NCBI RefSeq assembly: GCF_014650915.1
Contig: NZ_BMVW01000003.1
Span: 248,001-312,000 of the forward strand
Reading direction: 5' to 3'
DNA length: 64,000 nucleotides
Source of the DNA: Streptomyces poonensis
GTDB taxonomy: Bacteria; Actinomycetota; Actinomycetes; Streptomycetales; Streptomycetaceae
This document shows, piece after piece, positions 1 to 8,060 of this stretch. The notes under the pieces were generated by a model. The model did not search any database. It was not told where the DNA came from and saw only the letters and a program-made list of their open reading frames with translations. A program made the position numbers and the translations under genes. Within the stretch, counting starts at the first letter, position 1. Each line of letters starts with the position of its first letter.

Positions 1-2
1 CC

Positions 3-359
3 GACGATCCGCGGGTCGCCGACGCCGTCCGCAACCTCGTGCTCACCGAGGACTTCTTCGTCAAGCAGCGCGTCGTGAAGTACCTGCGCTCCACACTGGA
101 CCGGTTCGACGACGGCGAGCTCGCCACGCTCATCGCGGTCAAGCGCCTCGACGACTACAAGCGGGCGCTGAAGCAGCGCAACAACCTGAGCGTGGACGCC
201 CCCGGCACCTACGGCTGGATCGTCCACCAGAACGCGAAGAACGCCGGCCGGGTGCGCGCCGCCCGGTTCGACGAACTGCTCGCGACCGCGGCCCTGGACG
301 ACATCGCCGCCCGCCACGCCCACCTTCCGCAGCCCCCCACCGAGGCGGTGACCACGTGA
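3..359 (+). CDS. C-terminal part of an unrecognised protein (runs in from before the window)
   Basis: The reading frame is open from the first complete codon to a TGA at 357-359, so the real start lies outside the window. The visible 118 residues are charged and probably helical, with no signal peptide, membrane segment or motif I recognise. The stop overlaps the GTG start of the diflavin reductase (GTGA), so the two are probably translationally coupled. A haem-binding-type protein follows two genes on. A redox or iron/haem function is therefore a reasonable guess from context only. The GTG at 39 is an internal codon, not a start. Confidence 0.6.
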   Translation, partial: DDPRVADAVRNLVLTEDFFVKQRVVKYLRSTLDRFDDGELATLIAVKRLDDYKRALKQRNNLSVDAPGTYGWIVHQNAKNAGRVRAARFDELLATAALDDIAARHAHLPQPPTEAVTT

Positions 360-2119
360 CCCTCATGCCCCCCACCGGGTCCCTCATCCCGGCCGACGCG
401 CCGTTCTCCGCCGCGCAGGAGGCCTGGCTCGCCGGGTTCATCGCGGGCATCGCGGCCGCCGGACGCCGGGGCACCGCCGCCTCCGACGCGCCCACGACCA
501 CCGTCGACGTGCTGTTCGGCACCCAGACCGGCAACGCCGAACTCCTCGCCGGGGAGCTCGTCGCCGGCGCCCGCGCCCACGGCCTCGGCGGCAGGGCCAC
601 CGCGCTCGACGACGTCACGCCCGAGCGGCTCGCCACCATGTCCCACGTGCTCGTCGTCACCTCGACGTACGGCGAGGGCGAGATGCCCGACAACGCCGGG
701 CTGTTCTGGGAGGCGCTGCAGGCCGCCACGGCACCGCGCCTGGAGGGGCTGCGGTACGCGGTGCTCGGGCTCGGCGACCGGGGGTACGACGACTTCTGCC
801 AGGCGGCGAAGCTCATCGACACCCGCCTGGAACAGCTCGGGGCGACCCGGCTGCACGACCGCGTCGACTGCGACGTCGACTTCGAGGAGCCCGCGGCGGC
901 GTGGACGGGGGCGGTGCTGGAGCGGCTCGCGGCCGAGACAGGCGCCGCCCCGGCGACCCCGGCGGCTGCGGAGGCCACTCCGGCTCCGGCAGCCGCCCGG
1001 CCCCGCTCCCGGTGGAACAAGCGCACCCCGTACCGCTCCCGGCTCGCCGTCAACCGGCTGCTGTCCGCGCCGGGCAGCGCCAAGGAGATCCGGCACTACG
1101 AGTTCGACCTCGGCGACAGCGGCATCACGTACACGGCAGGTGACGCGCTTGCCGTCGTCCCCGTGAACGACGACGCCCTGGTCGGCGAGCTCCTCGCCCA
1201 CCTCGGCGCGAGCGGCGACGAGGAGGCCGACGGGCGTCCGCTCGCGGAACTGTTGCGCACGGAGCGCGAGATCCGCACCCCGTCCAAGGAGCTGATCGCC
1301 GACCTCGTGCAGCGGGCGCCGACGAGCGAACTCGCCTCGGTCGTCGCGCACAGCGACCGCGCCGAGCTCGACTCCTGGCTCTGGGGCCGCGACGTGCTCG
1401 ACCTGCTCCGCGACGCCGGCCCCGCCGCGCCGGGCCTCACTGACCTCCTCCCGTTCCTGCGCCCGCTGCAGGCCCGCCAGTACTCGATCTCGTCGAGCCC
1501 GCTCGCCCACCCGGACCGCATCCACCTCACCGTCGCGTCCGTCCGCTACGGCAGCCGGGACCGCCGGTACGAGGGCGTCACCTCGTCCTACCTCGCCGAC
1601 CGCATCGGCGAGGAGGGGGCCGCCGGGATCTACCCCCAGCCGAACGCCTCCTTCGGCGTCCCCTCGGACGACGACGCCCCGATGATCATGATCGGTCCGG
1701 GCACGGGCATCGCACCCTTCCGTGGCTTCCTCCACGAACGCGCCGCGCGGGGCGCCTCCGGCCGCAACTGGCTGTTCTTCGGCGACCAGCACCGCGCCAC
1801 CGACTTCGTGTACGAGGACGAGCTGACCGAACTGCGCGGGCGCGGCGTCCTCACCGAGCTCGACCTCGCGTTCTCGCGCGACCAGGCCGAGAAGGTCTAC
1901 GTGCAGACACGGATGCGCGAGCGGTCGCGCGAGCTGTACGCGTGGCTCGAGGACGGCGCGCACGTCTACGTCTGCGGCGACGCCTCCCGCATGGCGAAGG
2001 ACGTCGAGGCGGCCCTGCTGGGCGTCATCGCCGAGCAGCGCGGACGCGGCGGCGGCGACGCCGCGGAGTACCTCGCGGACCTGCGCCGGTCGAAGCGCTA
2101 CGTACGGGACGTGTACTGA
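356..2119 (+). CDS. NADPH-dependent diflavin reductase (sulfite-reductase flavoprotein / CysJ-like)
   Basis: A 587-residue cytosolic electron-transfer protein. In order it shows a flavodoxin-type FMN domain (TQTGNAE near residue 58, STYGEGEMPDNA near 103), an FAD domain (RQYSISSSP near 380) and an NADPH domain (GPGTGIAPFRG near 450, then YVCGDA). It ends in YVRDVY, the C-terminus usual for CysJ and P450-reductase proteins. The family passes electrons from NADPH through FAD and FMN to a haem or siroheme partner. No sulfite reductase haemoprotein is next to it; a HemS/ChuX-like gene follows 2 bases after the stop, so the partner may be a haem protein. GTG at 356 overlaps the upstream stop; ATG at 365 is an alternative start. 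Confidence 0.9.
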   Translation: MTLMPPTGSLIPADAPFSAAQEAWLAGFIAGIAAAGRRGTAASDAPTTTVDVLFGTQTGNAELLAGELVAGARAHGLGGRATALDDVTPERLATMSHVLVVTSTYGEGEMPDNAGLFWEALQAATAPRLEGLRYAVLGLGDRGYDDFCQAAKLIDTRLEQLGATRLHDRVDCDVDFEEPAAAWTGAVLERLAAETGAAPATPAAAEATPAPAAARPRSRWNKRTPYRSRLAVNRLLSAPGSAKEIRHYEFDLGDSGITYTAGDALAVVPVNDDALVGELLAHLGASGDEEADGRPLAELLRTEREIRTPSKELIADLVQRAPTSELASVVAHSDRAELDSWLWGRDVLDLLRDAGPAAPGLTDLLPFLRPLQARQYSISSSPLAHPDRIHLTVASVRYGSRDRRYEGVTSSYLADRIGEEGAAGIYPQPNASFGVPSDDDAPMIMIGPGTGIAPFRGFLHERAARGASGRNWLFFGDQHRATDFVYEDELTELRGRGVLTELDLAFSRDQAEKVYVQTRMRERSRELYAWLEDGAHVYVCGDASRMAKDVEAALLGVIAEQRGRGGGDAAEYLADLRRSKRYVRDVY

Positions 2120-2121
2120 CC

Positions 2122-3045
2122 ATGACGGACCACCGTCCCGGGCGGCGGGACACCGACGGCGGGTGCGCGTTCGAAGGGTGCTGCGGCCGGCGGAACAGCG
2201 CCGTGCGGCTGATCGATACGCGAATGCCGGAGCTGGCACGGTGCCTGACGCTCTTCCGGTACGTCCAGGCGGTCACCGGAGGGCCGGTCGCACACATCGA
2301 CCAGGCCGGCAGCTACGCGGTCCCGAGCCTGCGCGGCGACGCGTTCGCCGTCCAGCCGGGCTCGATCGCCCTGCGCATCGATCCCGACGGCGTCGCCTCG
2401 GCCGTGGTCGAGCACGACAAGGGCACCGACTCGGTCACCCTGCGCCTGCTCGACGCGGACGGCCGCACCGTGCACCAGGGGCGGCTGCTCTCCGAGGGAG
2501 ACCGTCTGCTGGCCGGGCTCGTCGGCACGGTCGACGCCGGAGCACCGGCCGCCGGGCCGTCCGCGGCGCCCGAAGTGCCGGCGTGGGAGAACGGCGACCA
2601 GCTCGCCCAGCTCGACGCCATCCTCACGGACGGCGGGGCCGCCCGGCGCCGGGCGTCCGGCCGGTACCGCGGCACGCACCGGGCGATCGACGTCAGCGTC
2701 GTACCCGCGGTGCTGGACCACGTCTGCTCCGTCGGGCTGCCGATCGGCGTCGCGGTGTTCGCCCCGGCGGCCATGCAGGCGTGCAGCGGCCGTCTCCACG
2801 TCACCGACCAGACCATCGATGGGCGGGTGTTCGCGGCGTTCGCGGACGGCTCGGTGGAGATCGACCTCGCGGGCGTCCGGGCGTGCCACCTGGTCCGCTC
2901 CACGGCGGCGCACGGCCCGACCTCGGCGATCGAGCTCGATGACGCGGACGGGCGCTGCGTCGCGGTCATCACGCAGTTCGGGATCGTCGGGGAGGACGTA
3001 CACACGGCGTGGGAGGACCTCGCGACGTCACTGCCCGATGCCTGA
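2122..3045 (+). CDS. HemS/ChuX/HutX-like haem-binding or haem-utilisation protein
   Basis: A 307-residue soluble protein. The C-terminal half (about residues 200-307) has the layout of one HemS/ChuX repeat: a beta-rich stretch with MQACSGRLH, then a basic/aromatic patch, then a Ser-Ala-Ile-Glu-Leu 'D-x-D-G' turn and a terminal W-x-x-L helix. The N-terminal half (RCLTLFRYVQAVTG) could be a divergent second repeat. Family members bind haem for storage, transfer or reductive degradation. It starts at an ATG two bases after the diflavin reductase stop, so the reductase may supply electrons for haem breakdown. That link is inference. The N-terminal Cys-rich stretch (CAFEGCC) is unusual and could bind metal. 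Confidence 0.65.
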   Translation: MTDHRPGRRDTDGGCAFEGCCGRRNSAVRLIDTRMPELARCLTLFRYVQAVTGGPVAHIDQAGSYAVPSLRGDAFAVQPGSIALRIDPDGVASAVVEHDKGTDSVTLRLLDADGRTVHQGRLLSEGDRLLAGLVGTVDAGAPAAGPSAAPEVPAWENGDQLAQLDAILTDGGAARRRASGRYRGTHRAIDVSVVPAVLDHVCSVGLPIGVAVFAPAAMQACSGRLHVTDQTIDGRVFAAFADGSVEIDLAGVRACHLVRSTAAHGPTSAIELDDADGRCVAVITQFGIVGEDVHTAWEDLATSLPDA

Positions 3046-3050
3046 GAGGG

Positions 3051-3119
3051 CAAACCGCAGCGAAGAACGCCGAGGTGCTCATCCTGCGCCACGAGGCCGC
3101 GGTATTGCGCCGACAGACC
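3051..3119 (+). pseudogene. Fragment of an integrase-core transposase, N-terminal region
   Basis: About 22 codons translate to a peptide containing KNAEVLILRHEAAVLRRQ. This matches the conserved N-terminal 'K-[DN]-A-E-[IV]-L-x-L-R-H-[EQ]-x-A-V-L-x-R-Q' signature of actinobacterial rve-type transposases. Nothing before or after it continues the protein: it starts within 10 bases of the preceding stop and homology is lost at about 3120. It is a relic. A separate piece of what looks like the same protein family, upstream of this signature, survives at 34428-34499. Confidence 0.7.
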
Positions 3120-3190
3120 ACCACCGGAGCGTTCCCTCACGCACCTGCTCGCCCGGCACCAGCGCCTTACCGAACCGCGACGGTGCCGTC

Positions 3191-3505
3191 GTGCTCCGTT
3201 CTGGACTGCCCCTGCTCTTCCTCGATGTCGACGGCCCTCTCATTCCCTTCGGGGCTACGCAGCAACAGCTGCCCGGGGACTACCCGACCTATGAGGCCGC
3301 GCGCACTCCACGAGGGGCCGCCACGAACCCGCTCATCACCAGGATCGATCCCGCACTCGGGCCACGCCTGCTGGCCCTGCCGTGCACGCTGGTGTGGGCC
3401 ACCACGTGGGGGGCCGATGCGAACGACTGCATCTCTCCCTGGCTCGGCCTGCCGGAGCTGCCCGTGGTGGACCGGCCACCGCTGGCTGCAGCTCCATCCG
3501 GCTGA
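3191..3505 (+). pseudogene. Truncated HAD-like hydrolase-domain protein
   Basis: From GTG 3191 the frame encodes LLFLDVDGPLIPFG, the first HAD motif (DxD) of a small actinobacterial HAD-like family, then VWATTWGADAN and LGLPELPVVD, both characteristic of that family. Intact members run on for about 60 more residues after 'PVVDWP', including the DDE/DDD metal motif. Here the frame ends at 3505 with an unrelated tail, so the acid cluster is missing. I read it as a C-terminally truncated, probably inactive gene inside the debris field. There is no clear ribosome-binding site. Confidence 0.6.
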
Positions 3506-3692
3506 CCGCCTCCCCGGCGTGACGTAACGATGCCCGGCGAAGAGCGCGCGTACGGAGATCGACCGCAATGGGGTGTAACCAGTACTGATTGCAGCGCCTT
3601 CGCAGCGGGCGCGGAGAAGTGCCGCCCGTCGACGGGGGCTCGGAGGGCTCCGCGCGAGTTAGGTTGGCCCTGCCCCCGGTAGGGAGTCGGTG

Positions 3693-4194
3693 ATGGACGA
3701 TCACACGGCGTCCCCCAAGCTGCGCTTTGCGGTGCTCGGTCCACTGCGGGTGTGGCGGAATGGGGCGGAGCTGAACGCCGGCCCGGTGCAGCAACGCGTG
3801 GTGCTCGCAGTACTGCTGCTGCACGCCAACCGGCCGGTGCCAAGGGAGAAGTTGATCGACGCTGTGTGGGGCCAGGCGGCCCCAGGGCGTGCGGTCAATC
3901 TGCTGCAGCGGCACGCCGCCGGGCTCCGCCGAGTGCTCGAGCCAGGCCGGCCGGCGCGCGCTCCGTCCCGGCTGTTGGTGTGGTCCGAGGCGGGCTACAC
4001 ACTGACGGTGCCAGCCGGAGCGCTCGATCTGGAAACGTTTACTGCGCAGGTGCAGCGGGGGCGAGCAGCCCGGGCCGGCGGAGACCTGCCTGCGGCGGCC
4101 GAGGCGCTGCACAGGGCGCTGGACATGTTGCGGGGCCGGCTCTGCGAGGGCCTGGCCGCTCCGCTGCTGGACGCCGAGCGAGACCGGTTCGAGA
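3693..4194 (+). pseudogene. Truncated SARP/AfsR-family transcriptional regulator
   Basis: ATG 3693 is preceded by a GTG at 3690 and a purine-rich TAGGGAG. Residues 10-100 form the winged-helix DNA-binding domain of SARP/AfsR regulators (FAVLGPLRVWRNG, RVVLAVLLLHANRPV, LIDAVWG, then AVNLLQRHAAGLRRVLEPG). Residues 105-167 are the start of the bacterial transcriptional activation domain (ALDLETFTAQVQRG, then EGLAAPLLDAERDRF). Homology stops abruptly at about 4194, although the frame stays open to 4628 with unrelated residues. Intact SARPs have at least 80 more residues of this domain. It is probably non-functional; it might once have controlled a neighbouring cluster. Confidence 0.8.
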
Positions 4195-4624
4195 GACCGG
4201 CTTGTGATCACTTCATTCGCCCTGGTCAGAGACGCCGACAAGCCTGCACGCACATGGCACGTCGTATCGTCATGTCCTGCAAGGAGCCACACTCAACGGC
4301 CATGGCACCCATGGGAACCCGACCGAACGAACCTGCCTACCGCTGCTCGACGTGGTACTCAACCCAAGTAGCGAGCTTCGACCAACCCTGGCGCTGTGTT
4401 CTGCGACACCGGCCAGGGTTGCGCTCTTCATGCGGCTGTCTCGGTGCGCGGAGCCGGTTTCGTTGCTGGGCCATGTCCTGGTTTGCGTTCCCGCTGCCCC
4501 CAACCACAACTGCGTGTATTCTCACCGCGGTGGACTGCTTCGCCTTCGCCGAGATTCGAATGTCCTCCCCGGCCGCCATCGACCTTCTGAGCCCAGCCGA
4601 ACGCCCGGCTGAGGGCGGCCGCCG
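4195..4624 (+). other. 430-bp stretch with no recognisable gene
   Basis: The frame that follows the SARP domain is open but its translation is Cys/Trp/Ser-rich and shows none of the local codon bias. The other frames look no better. The base composition is visibly less G/C-skewed than in the genes on either side. It is probably foreign or decayed DNA that replaced the end of the regulator gene. I see no terminator or promoter I would defend. Confidence 0.5.
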
Positions 4625-5026
4625 ATGACCGCCTCGGAGAACGCACCGCTGGAAGCGAGGGCGGCAGACCAAGTCTCTGCCGTTCTGCTGCAACAGCTGG
4701 CCGACAAGCTCGGTGGCCGGGCTCAGGGCACTGTCGTCTTCGGCGAGCCCATCGTGAGCCAGGACGTCACCGTGATCCCCGTGGCGCGGATCGGGTTCGG
4801 CTTCGGCGGCAACGCCGGCCAGGAGGCCGGCAAGGACGGCGTGGCCGGCGGCGGGTTCGAAGCAAGGCCGCTCGGCTTCATCGAGCTCAAAAAGGGCAAG
4901 ACCACGTACAAGCCCATCCGTGATCCCTGGGTGAACGTCCTCGTACCACTGGCGGGCGGCTGCCTGGCCGGGGCCGCGCTCCTGTGCTACCTGGCGCGGC
5001 GGGGGAGTCGGGCGCGCCGCGGCTGA
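4625..5026 (+). CDS. GerW/YtfJ-family sporulation protein
   Basis: A 133-residue protein. An N-terminal helix (VSAVLLQQLADKLGG) precedes the family core: VVFGEPIVSQDVTVIPVARIGFGF, a Gly-rich loop (GGNAGQEAG-GVAGGG) and GFIELKKGKTTYKPI. It ends in one hydrophobic segment (VLVPLAGGCLAGAALLCYLA) and a basic tail, so it is probably membrane-anchored. The family is linked to spore germination in Bacillus (GerW/YtfJ), and paralogues are common in Streptomyces. The ATG overlaps a TGA in the upstream frame. It looks intact, alone and of normal length. Confidence 0.85.
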   Translation: MTASENAPLEARAADQVSAVLLQQLADKLGGRAQGTVVFGEPIVSQDVTVIPVARIGFGFGGNAGQEAGKDGVAGGGFEARPLGFIELKKGKTTYKPIRDPWVNVLVPLAGGCLAGAALLCYLARRGSRARRG

Positions 5027-5120
5027 ACACCCACACCACCGATGGACCTCAGCCAGACCAAGCCGGATCCAGCGCACCAGCACACATGACACGTCGAGAG
5101 AGCCGTCGCACCGAAGTTCC

Positions 5121-5257
5121 GCCGACTTCACCCGCCTGACCCGGGATCGCGACGCGAAGTCGACCGCCGCCTTCGACGCGGTCTTCGCCAGTGTGGACAT
5201 CACCGTCGTCGAGATCCCGCCGCGCAGCACCGACCGCATCCCGCAAGCGGAACGCGA
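5121..5257 (+). pseudogene. Fragment of an integrase-core (rve) transposase, catalytic-core region, copy A
   Basis: Translation gives FTRLTRDRDAKSTAAFDAVFA, close to the 'F-x-x-x-x-R-D-R-D-x-K-F-T-x-x-F-D-x-V-F' segment around the second catalytic Asp of IS3/IS481-type transposases. It continues as DITVVEIPPRS and AERD. The Phe usual after 'K' is Ser here, and the 'PPRAPRANA-AERW' region is scrambled. Bases 5157-5257 recur at 7950-8050 with the same aberrant residues, so the two copies were probably duplicated after decay began. Confidence 0.7.
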
Positions 5258-5347
5258 CCCCGGTCTCAACCCCTGCCGACGCCCCGGAACGAACACCGAC
5301 GCGCACTGTCGTTCGCCGCCGGACGAACTGTCGCGACCGACGCTCCC

Positions 5348-5532
5348 GAAAGCCACAGTGGTAAGAACGCACGACGGCCAAGCGCCATAAGCATCGGACA
5401 CGTTCAAATGACGCTCTGATGCTGCATTTAATCGGAGGAATTAGTCTTCCTGCGGTTTTCCCTTATTAAACCTCATATTCCTGGACTGACGCTCATAGTA
5501 TCGAAACAAGTGATAACGGTGTTCGTTCGCAC
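5348..5532 (+). repeat. Imperfect direct repeat, copy A (about 185 bp, AT-rich)
   Basis: This stretch aligns with 8061-8298. The best-kept blocks are AAGAACGCACGACGG, CATTTAATCGGAGGAAT, the Pu/Py-rich GCGGTTTT and TTATTAA blocks, and ATAGTATCGAAACAAGTGAT followed by GGTGTTCGTTCGCAC. It is far more AT-rich than its surroundings. The core has a TATC-N9-GATA symmetry. An AGGAA/TTCCT stem is present in this copy and weaker in copy B. It could be the non-coding end of the dead insertion sequence or a duplicated promoter. Confidence 0.85.
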
Positions 5533-5677
5533 GAGGCCGTCGACGTGGGCGAGCGGACGGTGTGTGGTCGTGTGGACGGTGGCGACGGACTGCCGAGAGT
5601 ACGGAAGAGGTGAACCGGGAGGCGTACAGGCACGTTGCTGGAGGTGGAACACGGGGTCCCAGAGGCAGGAGGCGGGC

Positions 5678-5884
5678 ATGGAATGCGAGCAGGTGAAGGT
5701 CGATCTGGCGGCCGAGGCGCTGACGGGCGAGGCCGAGCCGGAGGGCGAGGCACGCCTCGCCCATCTGGACGGGTGCGGGCGCTGCCGGCGGGAACACGAG
5801 GAGATGCGCGGCCTGGCGAGGCTGCTGGCCGCCACGACGACGCCGTACGAGCCGGACGTCCCGGCGGCGCCCGATCCGCGGTAG
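5678..5884 (+). CDS. Small putative zinc-finger (anti-sigma-like) protein
   Basis: A 68-residue protein with a textbook ribosome-binding site (GCAGGAGG, 6 bases before ATG). Residues 1-55 follow the zf-HC2 pattern of short anti-sigma and zinc-finger proteins: CEQVKVDLAAEALTGE, acidic linker, HLDGCGRCRREHEEMRGLARLLA. The H-x3-C-x2-C cluster and the first Cys are the likely zinc ligands. Intact ECF anti-sigma factors usually continue into a membrane segment; this protein stops after the zinc module and no sigma gene is adjacent. It lies just downstream of repeat copy A, which may carry its promoter. Function is inferred from pattern only. Confidence 0.65.
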   Translation: MECEQVKVDLAAEALTGEAEPEGEARLAHLDGCGRCRREHEEMRGLARLLAATTTPYEPDVPAAPDPR

Positions 5885-5931
5885 GTGGCACACCGCGTCC
5901 CGGCAGCCCCGAGTGGCAGACCTTGCGCGTG

Positions 5932-6996
5932 TCAGGCCCGGTGAGTGCCGGGCCTGTCGCCGTCCGCGCCCGGAGCGATGACGACCTTGCCGACCACCGT
6001 CCCGGACTCGGCGTGCCGGAGGGCCTCGGCGGCCCGGTGCAGGGGGAAGACGCGGTCGATGCGCGCCTCGACGGTGCCGTCGCGCAGCAGGGCGAAGATC
6101 TCGGCGAGGTCCTCGCGCAGTTCTGCGCGGTAACGGTGCGGGTGGCGGGCCTTCCCGGCCCACAGGTTGAAGAAGTGGGCGTGCCGCCCGTCGGGCAGGG
6201 CGTTCCAGAGGGCGAGCCGGGCGACGAGCCGCAGGACCGTGAGGGTTCCGTTGCCGTCGTGGTCGCGGGTGGAGGCGCTGCCGTAGGAGACGAGGGTGCC
6301 GCCGGGAGCGAGCATGCGCCAGGAGTTCTTCACGCTCTTGCCGCCGACGTGGTCGAAGACCGCCGCGACGCCCTCGGGGGCCAGTTCCCGGACGCGGGCG
6401 AGCACGTCGTCGCGGTAGTCGACGGGCACGGCGCCCAGTGCGGCGACGGCCTGCCGGTTGCGGGCCGAGGCGGTGCCGATGACGCGGATGCCCCGGGCGC
6501 GGGCGAACTGGACGAGCACACTGCCGACACCGCCGTTCGCCCCGTGCACCACGACGGTGTCCCCCGACCGGACGCGCGCCGTGCGGAAGAGCATCCGCCA
6601 GGCCGTCAGGCCGTTGGTCACCAGGGTTTCGGCCTCCGCGGCCCCCACCCCGTCCGGCACCGGTACGAGGTCGGCGGCGTCCAGCAGGACGTGGTCCGCC
6701 CAGCCGCCGGTCTTGGTGAGTGCCGCGACCCGCTGCCCCGGAGCCAGGGCACGCGGTTCGTCCGTGGCCGGCCCCAGTTCCTCGACGACGCCGACGAGGT
6801 CGTAGCCGGGTACGAAGGGAAAGGCCGGCATGTCGTAGTACTTGCCGCGCCGCATCTGCTGTTCGGCGAAGCTCACCCCGCTGGCCTCGACCCGCACGAG
6901 CGCCTGCCCGGGGCCCGGCTCCGGCAGCGTCCTGACGCGGACCTCCAGAATCTCGGGCTCTCCGACGGCGGGCAGGACGATCTCGGTGGCGTGCAT
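5932..6996 (-). CDS. Zinc-independent MDR-family NADPH:quinone reductase / alcohol dehydrogenase
   Basis: 354 residues, starting at ATG 6996 (AAGGAG ribosome-binding site). The N-terminal GroES-like domain contains FPFVPGYDLVGVVEE. The Rossmann domain starts at about residue 140 with VVVHGANGGVGSVLVQFA. There is no catalytic-zinc GHE motif and no structural Cys4 lobe, so it belongs with the quinone reductase/enoyl reductase branch. A TetR gene on the same strand lies 138 bp upstream, with palindromic sites before each gene. An inducible detoxification or reductase pair is likely. The substrate cannot be read from sequence. A 9-bp-arm hairpin (5933-5956) overlaps the stop and could terminate transcription. 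Confidence 0.88.
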   Translation of the reverse strand: MHATEIVLPAVGEPEILEVRVRTLPEPGPGQALVRVEASGVSFAEQQMRRGKYYDMPAFPFVPGYDLVGVVEELGPATDEPRALAPGQRVAALTKTGGWADHVLLDAADLVPVPDGVGAAEAETLVTNGLTAWRMLFRTARVRSGDTVVVHGANGGVGSVLVQFARARGIRVIGTASARNRQAVAALGAVPVDYRDDVLARVRELAPEGVAAVFDHVGGKSVKNSWRMLAPGGTLVSYGSASTRDHDGNGTLTVLRLVARLALWNALPDGRHAHFFNLWAGKARHPHRYRAELREDLAEIFALLRDGTVEARIDRVFPLHRAAEALRHAESGTVVGKVVIAPGADGDRPGTHRA

Positions 6997-7046
6997 GGCT
7001 TCTCCTTGACTGGAGGGTGCTGGATCCATGAATGAGAGCGGCCGAA

Positions 7047-7066
7047 GAGTGTGGTTGACCACTCAC
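7047..7066 (-). promoter_or_regulatory. Candidate TetR operator before the MDR oxidoreductase gene
   Basis: On the plus strand GTGGT-TG-ACCAC is a perfect palindrome (7051-7062) flanked by GAGT and TCAC. Read on the minus strand the 20-bp site shares its GTGAGTG start and 13 of 20 positions with the palindromic site in front of the adjacent tetR gene. The position, 51-70 bp upstream of the ATG, suits repression by that regulator. No binding evidence is available. Confidence 0.4.
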
Positions 7067-7134
7067 TTGCTGCGCCGAAACAAGGCGGCCACCAGTCCCG
7101 CGAAGGACCGGGCGGCCGCCCGGCGCCGGGCGCG

Positions 7135-7698
7135 TCAGTAATGCGCGATACCCGCGCCGAGGGTGCGGGTCCAGGGGGCGTCGACGGAGGTGACGTCCAG
7201 GCTGACGATCAGATGGCAGAGCATGCCGGTGGCGAAGAACCGCTGGACCTGTTCCTCACTGCCCCCCGAAGCCCCGCGCACGTACTCGACCATACGGGCG
7301 TACCCGGCACGCACCGCCTCCTGGATCACCGGCTCCGACACCGCCGCCGCCTGGGCGTGCAACTGCACAAGGAGCAGGTCATTGTCGCTGATCAGGCGGG
7401 CGTATGCATCGCCCATCGAATCGAGCACCACCTGAGGCTCGCTGCTCGTGGCCGCAGCCGCACCCCGTTCCATCGCGCTGCGCACCCGGGTGAAGCAGTG
7501 CGCGACGACCGCGGCGAACAGCGCCTCCTTGTTCGGGAAGAGGCGGTAGACGTACGCCTGCGAGATCCCGGCCGCCTTGGCGACCTCCGTGGTGGTCGTG
7601 CCGAAGTACCCGCGGGCGGCGAAGGCACCGATGGCCGTGCGCAGCACCGTCTCCCTGCGTTCCTCGGCGGTGGAGAGCTGTCGGCGATCCGTCTTCAT
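7135..7698 (-). CDS. TetR/AcrR-family transcriptional repressor
   Basis: 187 residues from ATG 7698; a TTG at 7710 is a less likely start. The N-terminal helix-turn-helix is typical: RETVLRTAIGAFAARGYFGTTTTEVAKAAGISQAYVYRLFPNKEALFAAVV, covering roughly residues 15-65 in three helices with the Y-x-F-x-N-K-E signature. The C-terminal ligand-binding part is all-helical and not assignable. It sits upstream of, and codes in the same direction as, the MDR oxidoreductase. A perfect palindrome overlaps its start region, so autoregulation plus control of the oxidoreductase is likely. Confidence 0.92.
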   Translation of the reverse strand: MKTDRRQLSTAEERRETVLRTAIGAFAARGYFGTTTTEVAKAAGISQAYVYRLFPNKEALFAAVVAHCFTRVRSAMERGAAAATSSEPQVVLDSMGDAYARLISDNDLLLVQLHAQAAAVSEPVIQEAVRAGYARMVEYVRGASGGSEEQVQRFFATGMLCHLIVSLDVTSVDAPWTRTLGAGIAHY

Positions 7699-7718
7699 GT
7701 GAGTACTCAATCACTCAC
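7699..7718 (-). promoter_or_regulatory. Candidate TetR autoregulatory operator
   Basis: Plus-strand GTGAGT-N8-ACTCAC (7699-7704 and 7713-7718) is a perfect 6-bp-arm inverted repeat, and TGAGTACTCA (7700-7709) is a nested perfect 10-bp palindrome. It abuts the tetR ATG at 7698, where a repressor would block initiation. TGAGTG/CACTCA-type boxes are common TetR operators in actinobacteria. Another GAGTG-type site lies before the oxidoreductase. Confidence 0.55.
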
Positions 7719-7949
7719 TCCACTGGGACGTCAAGACGGCGCGAGGAGACGGATACGGCGCACCGGGCCTTCACCGACGACGGGGCGTCCTGCCTGTGGC
7801 GAGGGCAACGCGGTCGGCTCGCCCGGCGTGGGCAGGAACGGACGGTGCCGCGTTCAGGCCACCACGGTGAACAGCCCGGTCGTGCCGCCGAGTCAGGCCA
7901 GGGAGATCTCGCCGGGGATGCCGCCGCCGTAGCCGAGGTGGCGCTGCCA

Positions 7950-8050
7950 AAGTCGACCGCCGCCTTCGACGCGGTCTTCGCCAGTGGGGACATCACCGTC
8001 GTCGAGATTCCGCCGCGCAGCGCCGACCGGACCCGGAATGCGGAACGCGA
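7950..8050 (+). pseudogene. Fragment of the same integrase-core transposase, copy B
   Basis: These 101 bases repeat 5157-5257 at roughly 90% identity and translate to KSTAAFDAVFASGDITVVEI plus PPRS and AERD. The RDRD part present in copy A is missing; the preceding bases (GCCGAGGTGGCGCTGCC) are unrelated. Copy B also lacks about 80 bp that copy A has between the transposase peptide and the AT-rich element. Confidence 0.75.
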
Positions 8051-8060
8051 TCGACGCCCC

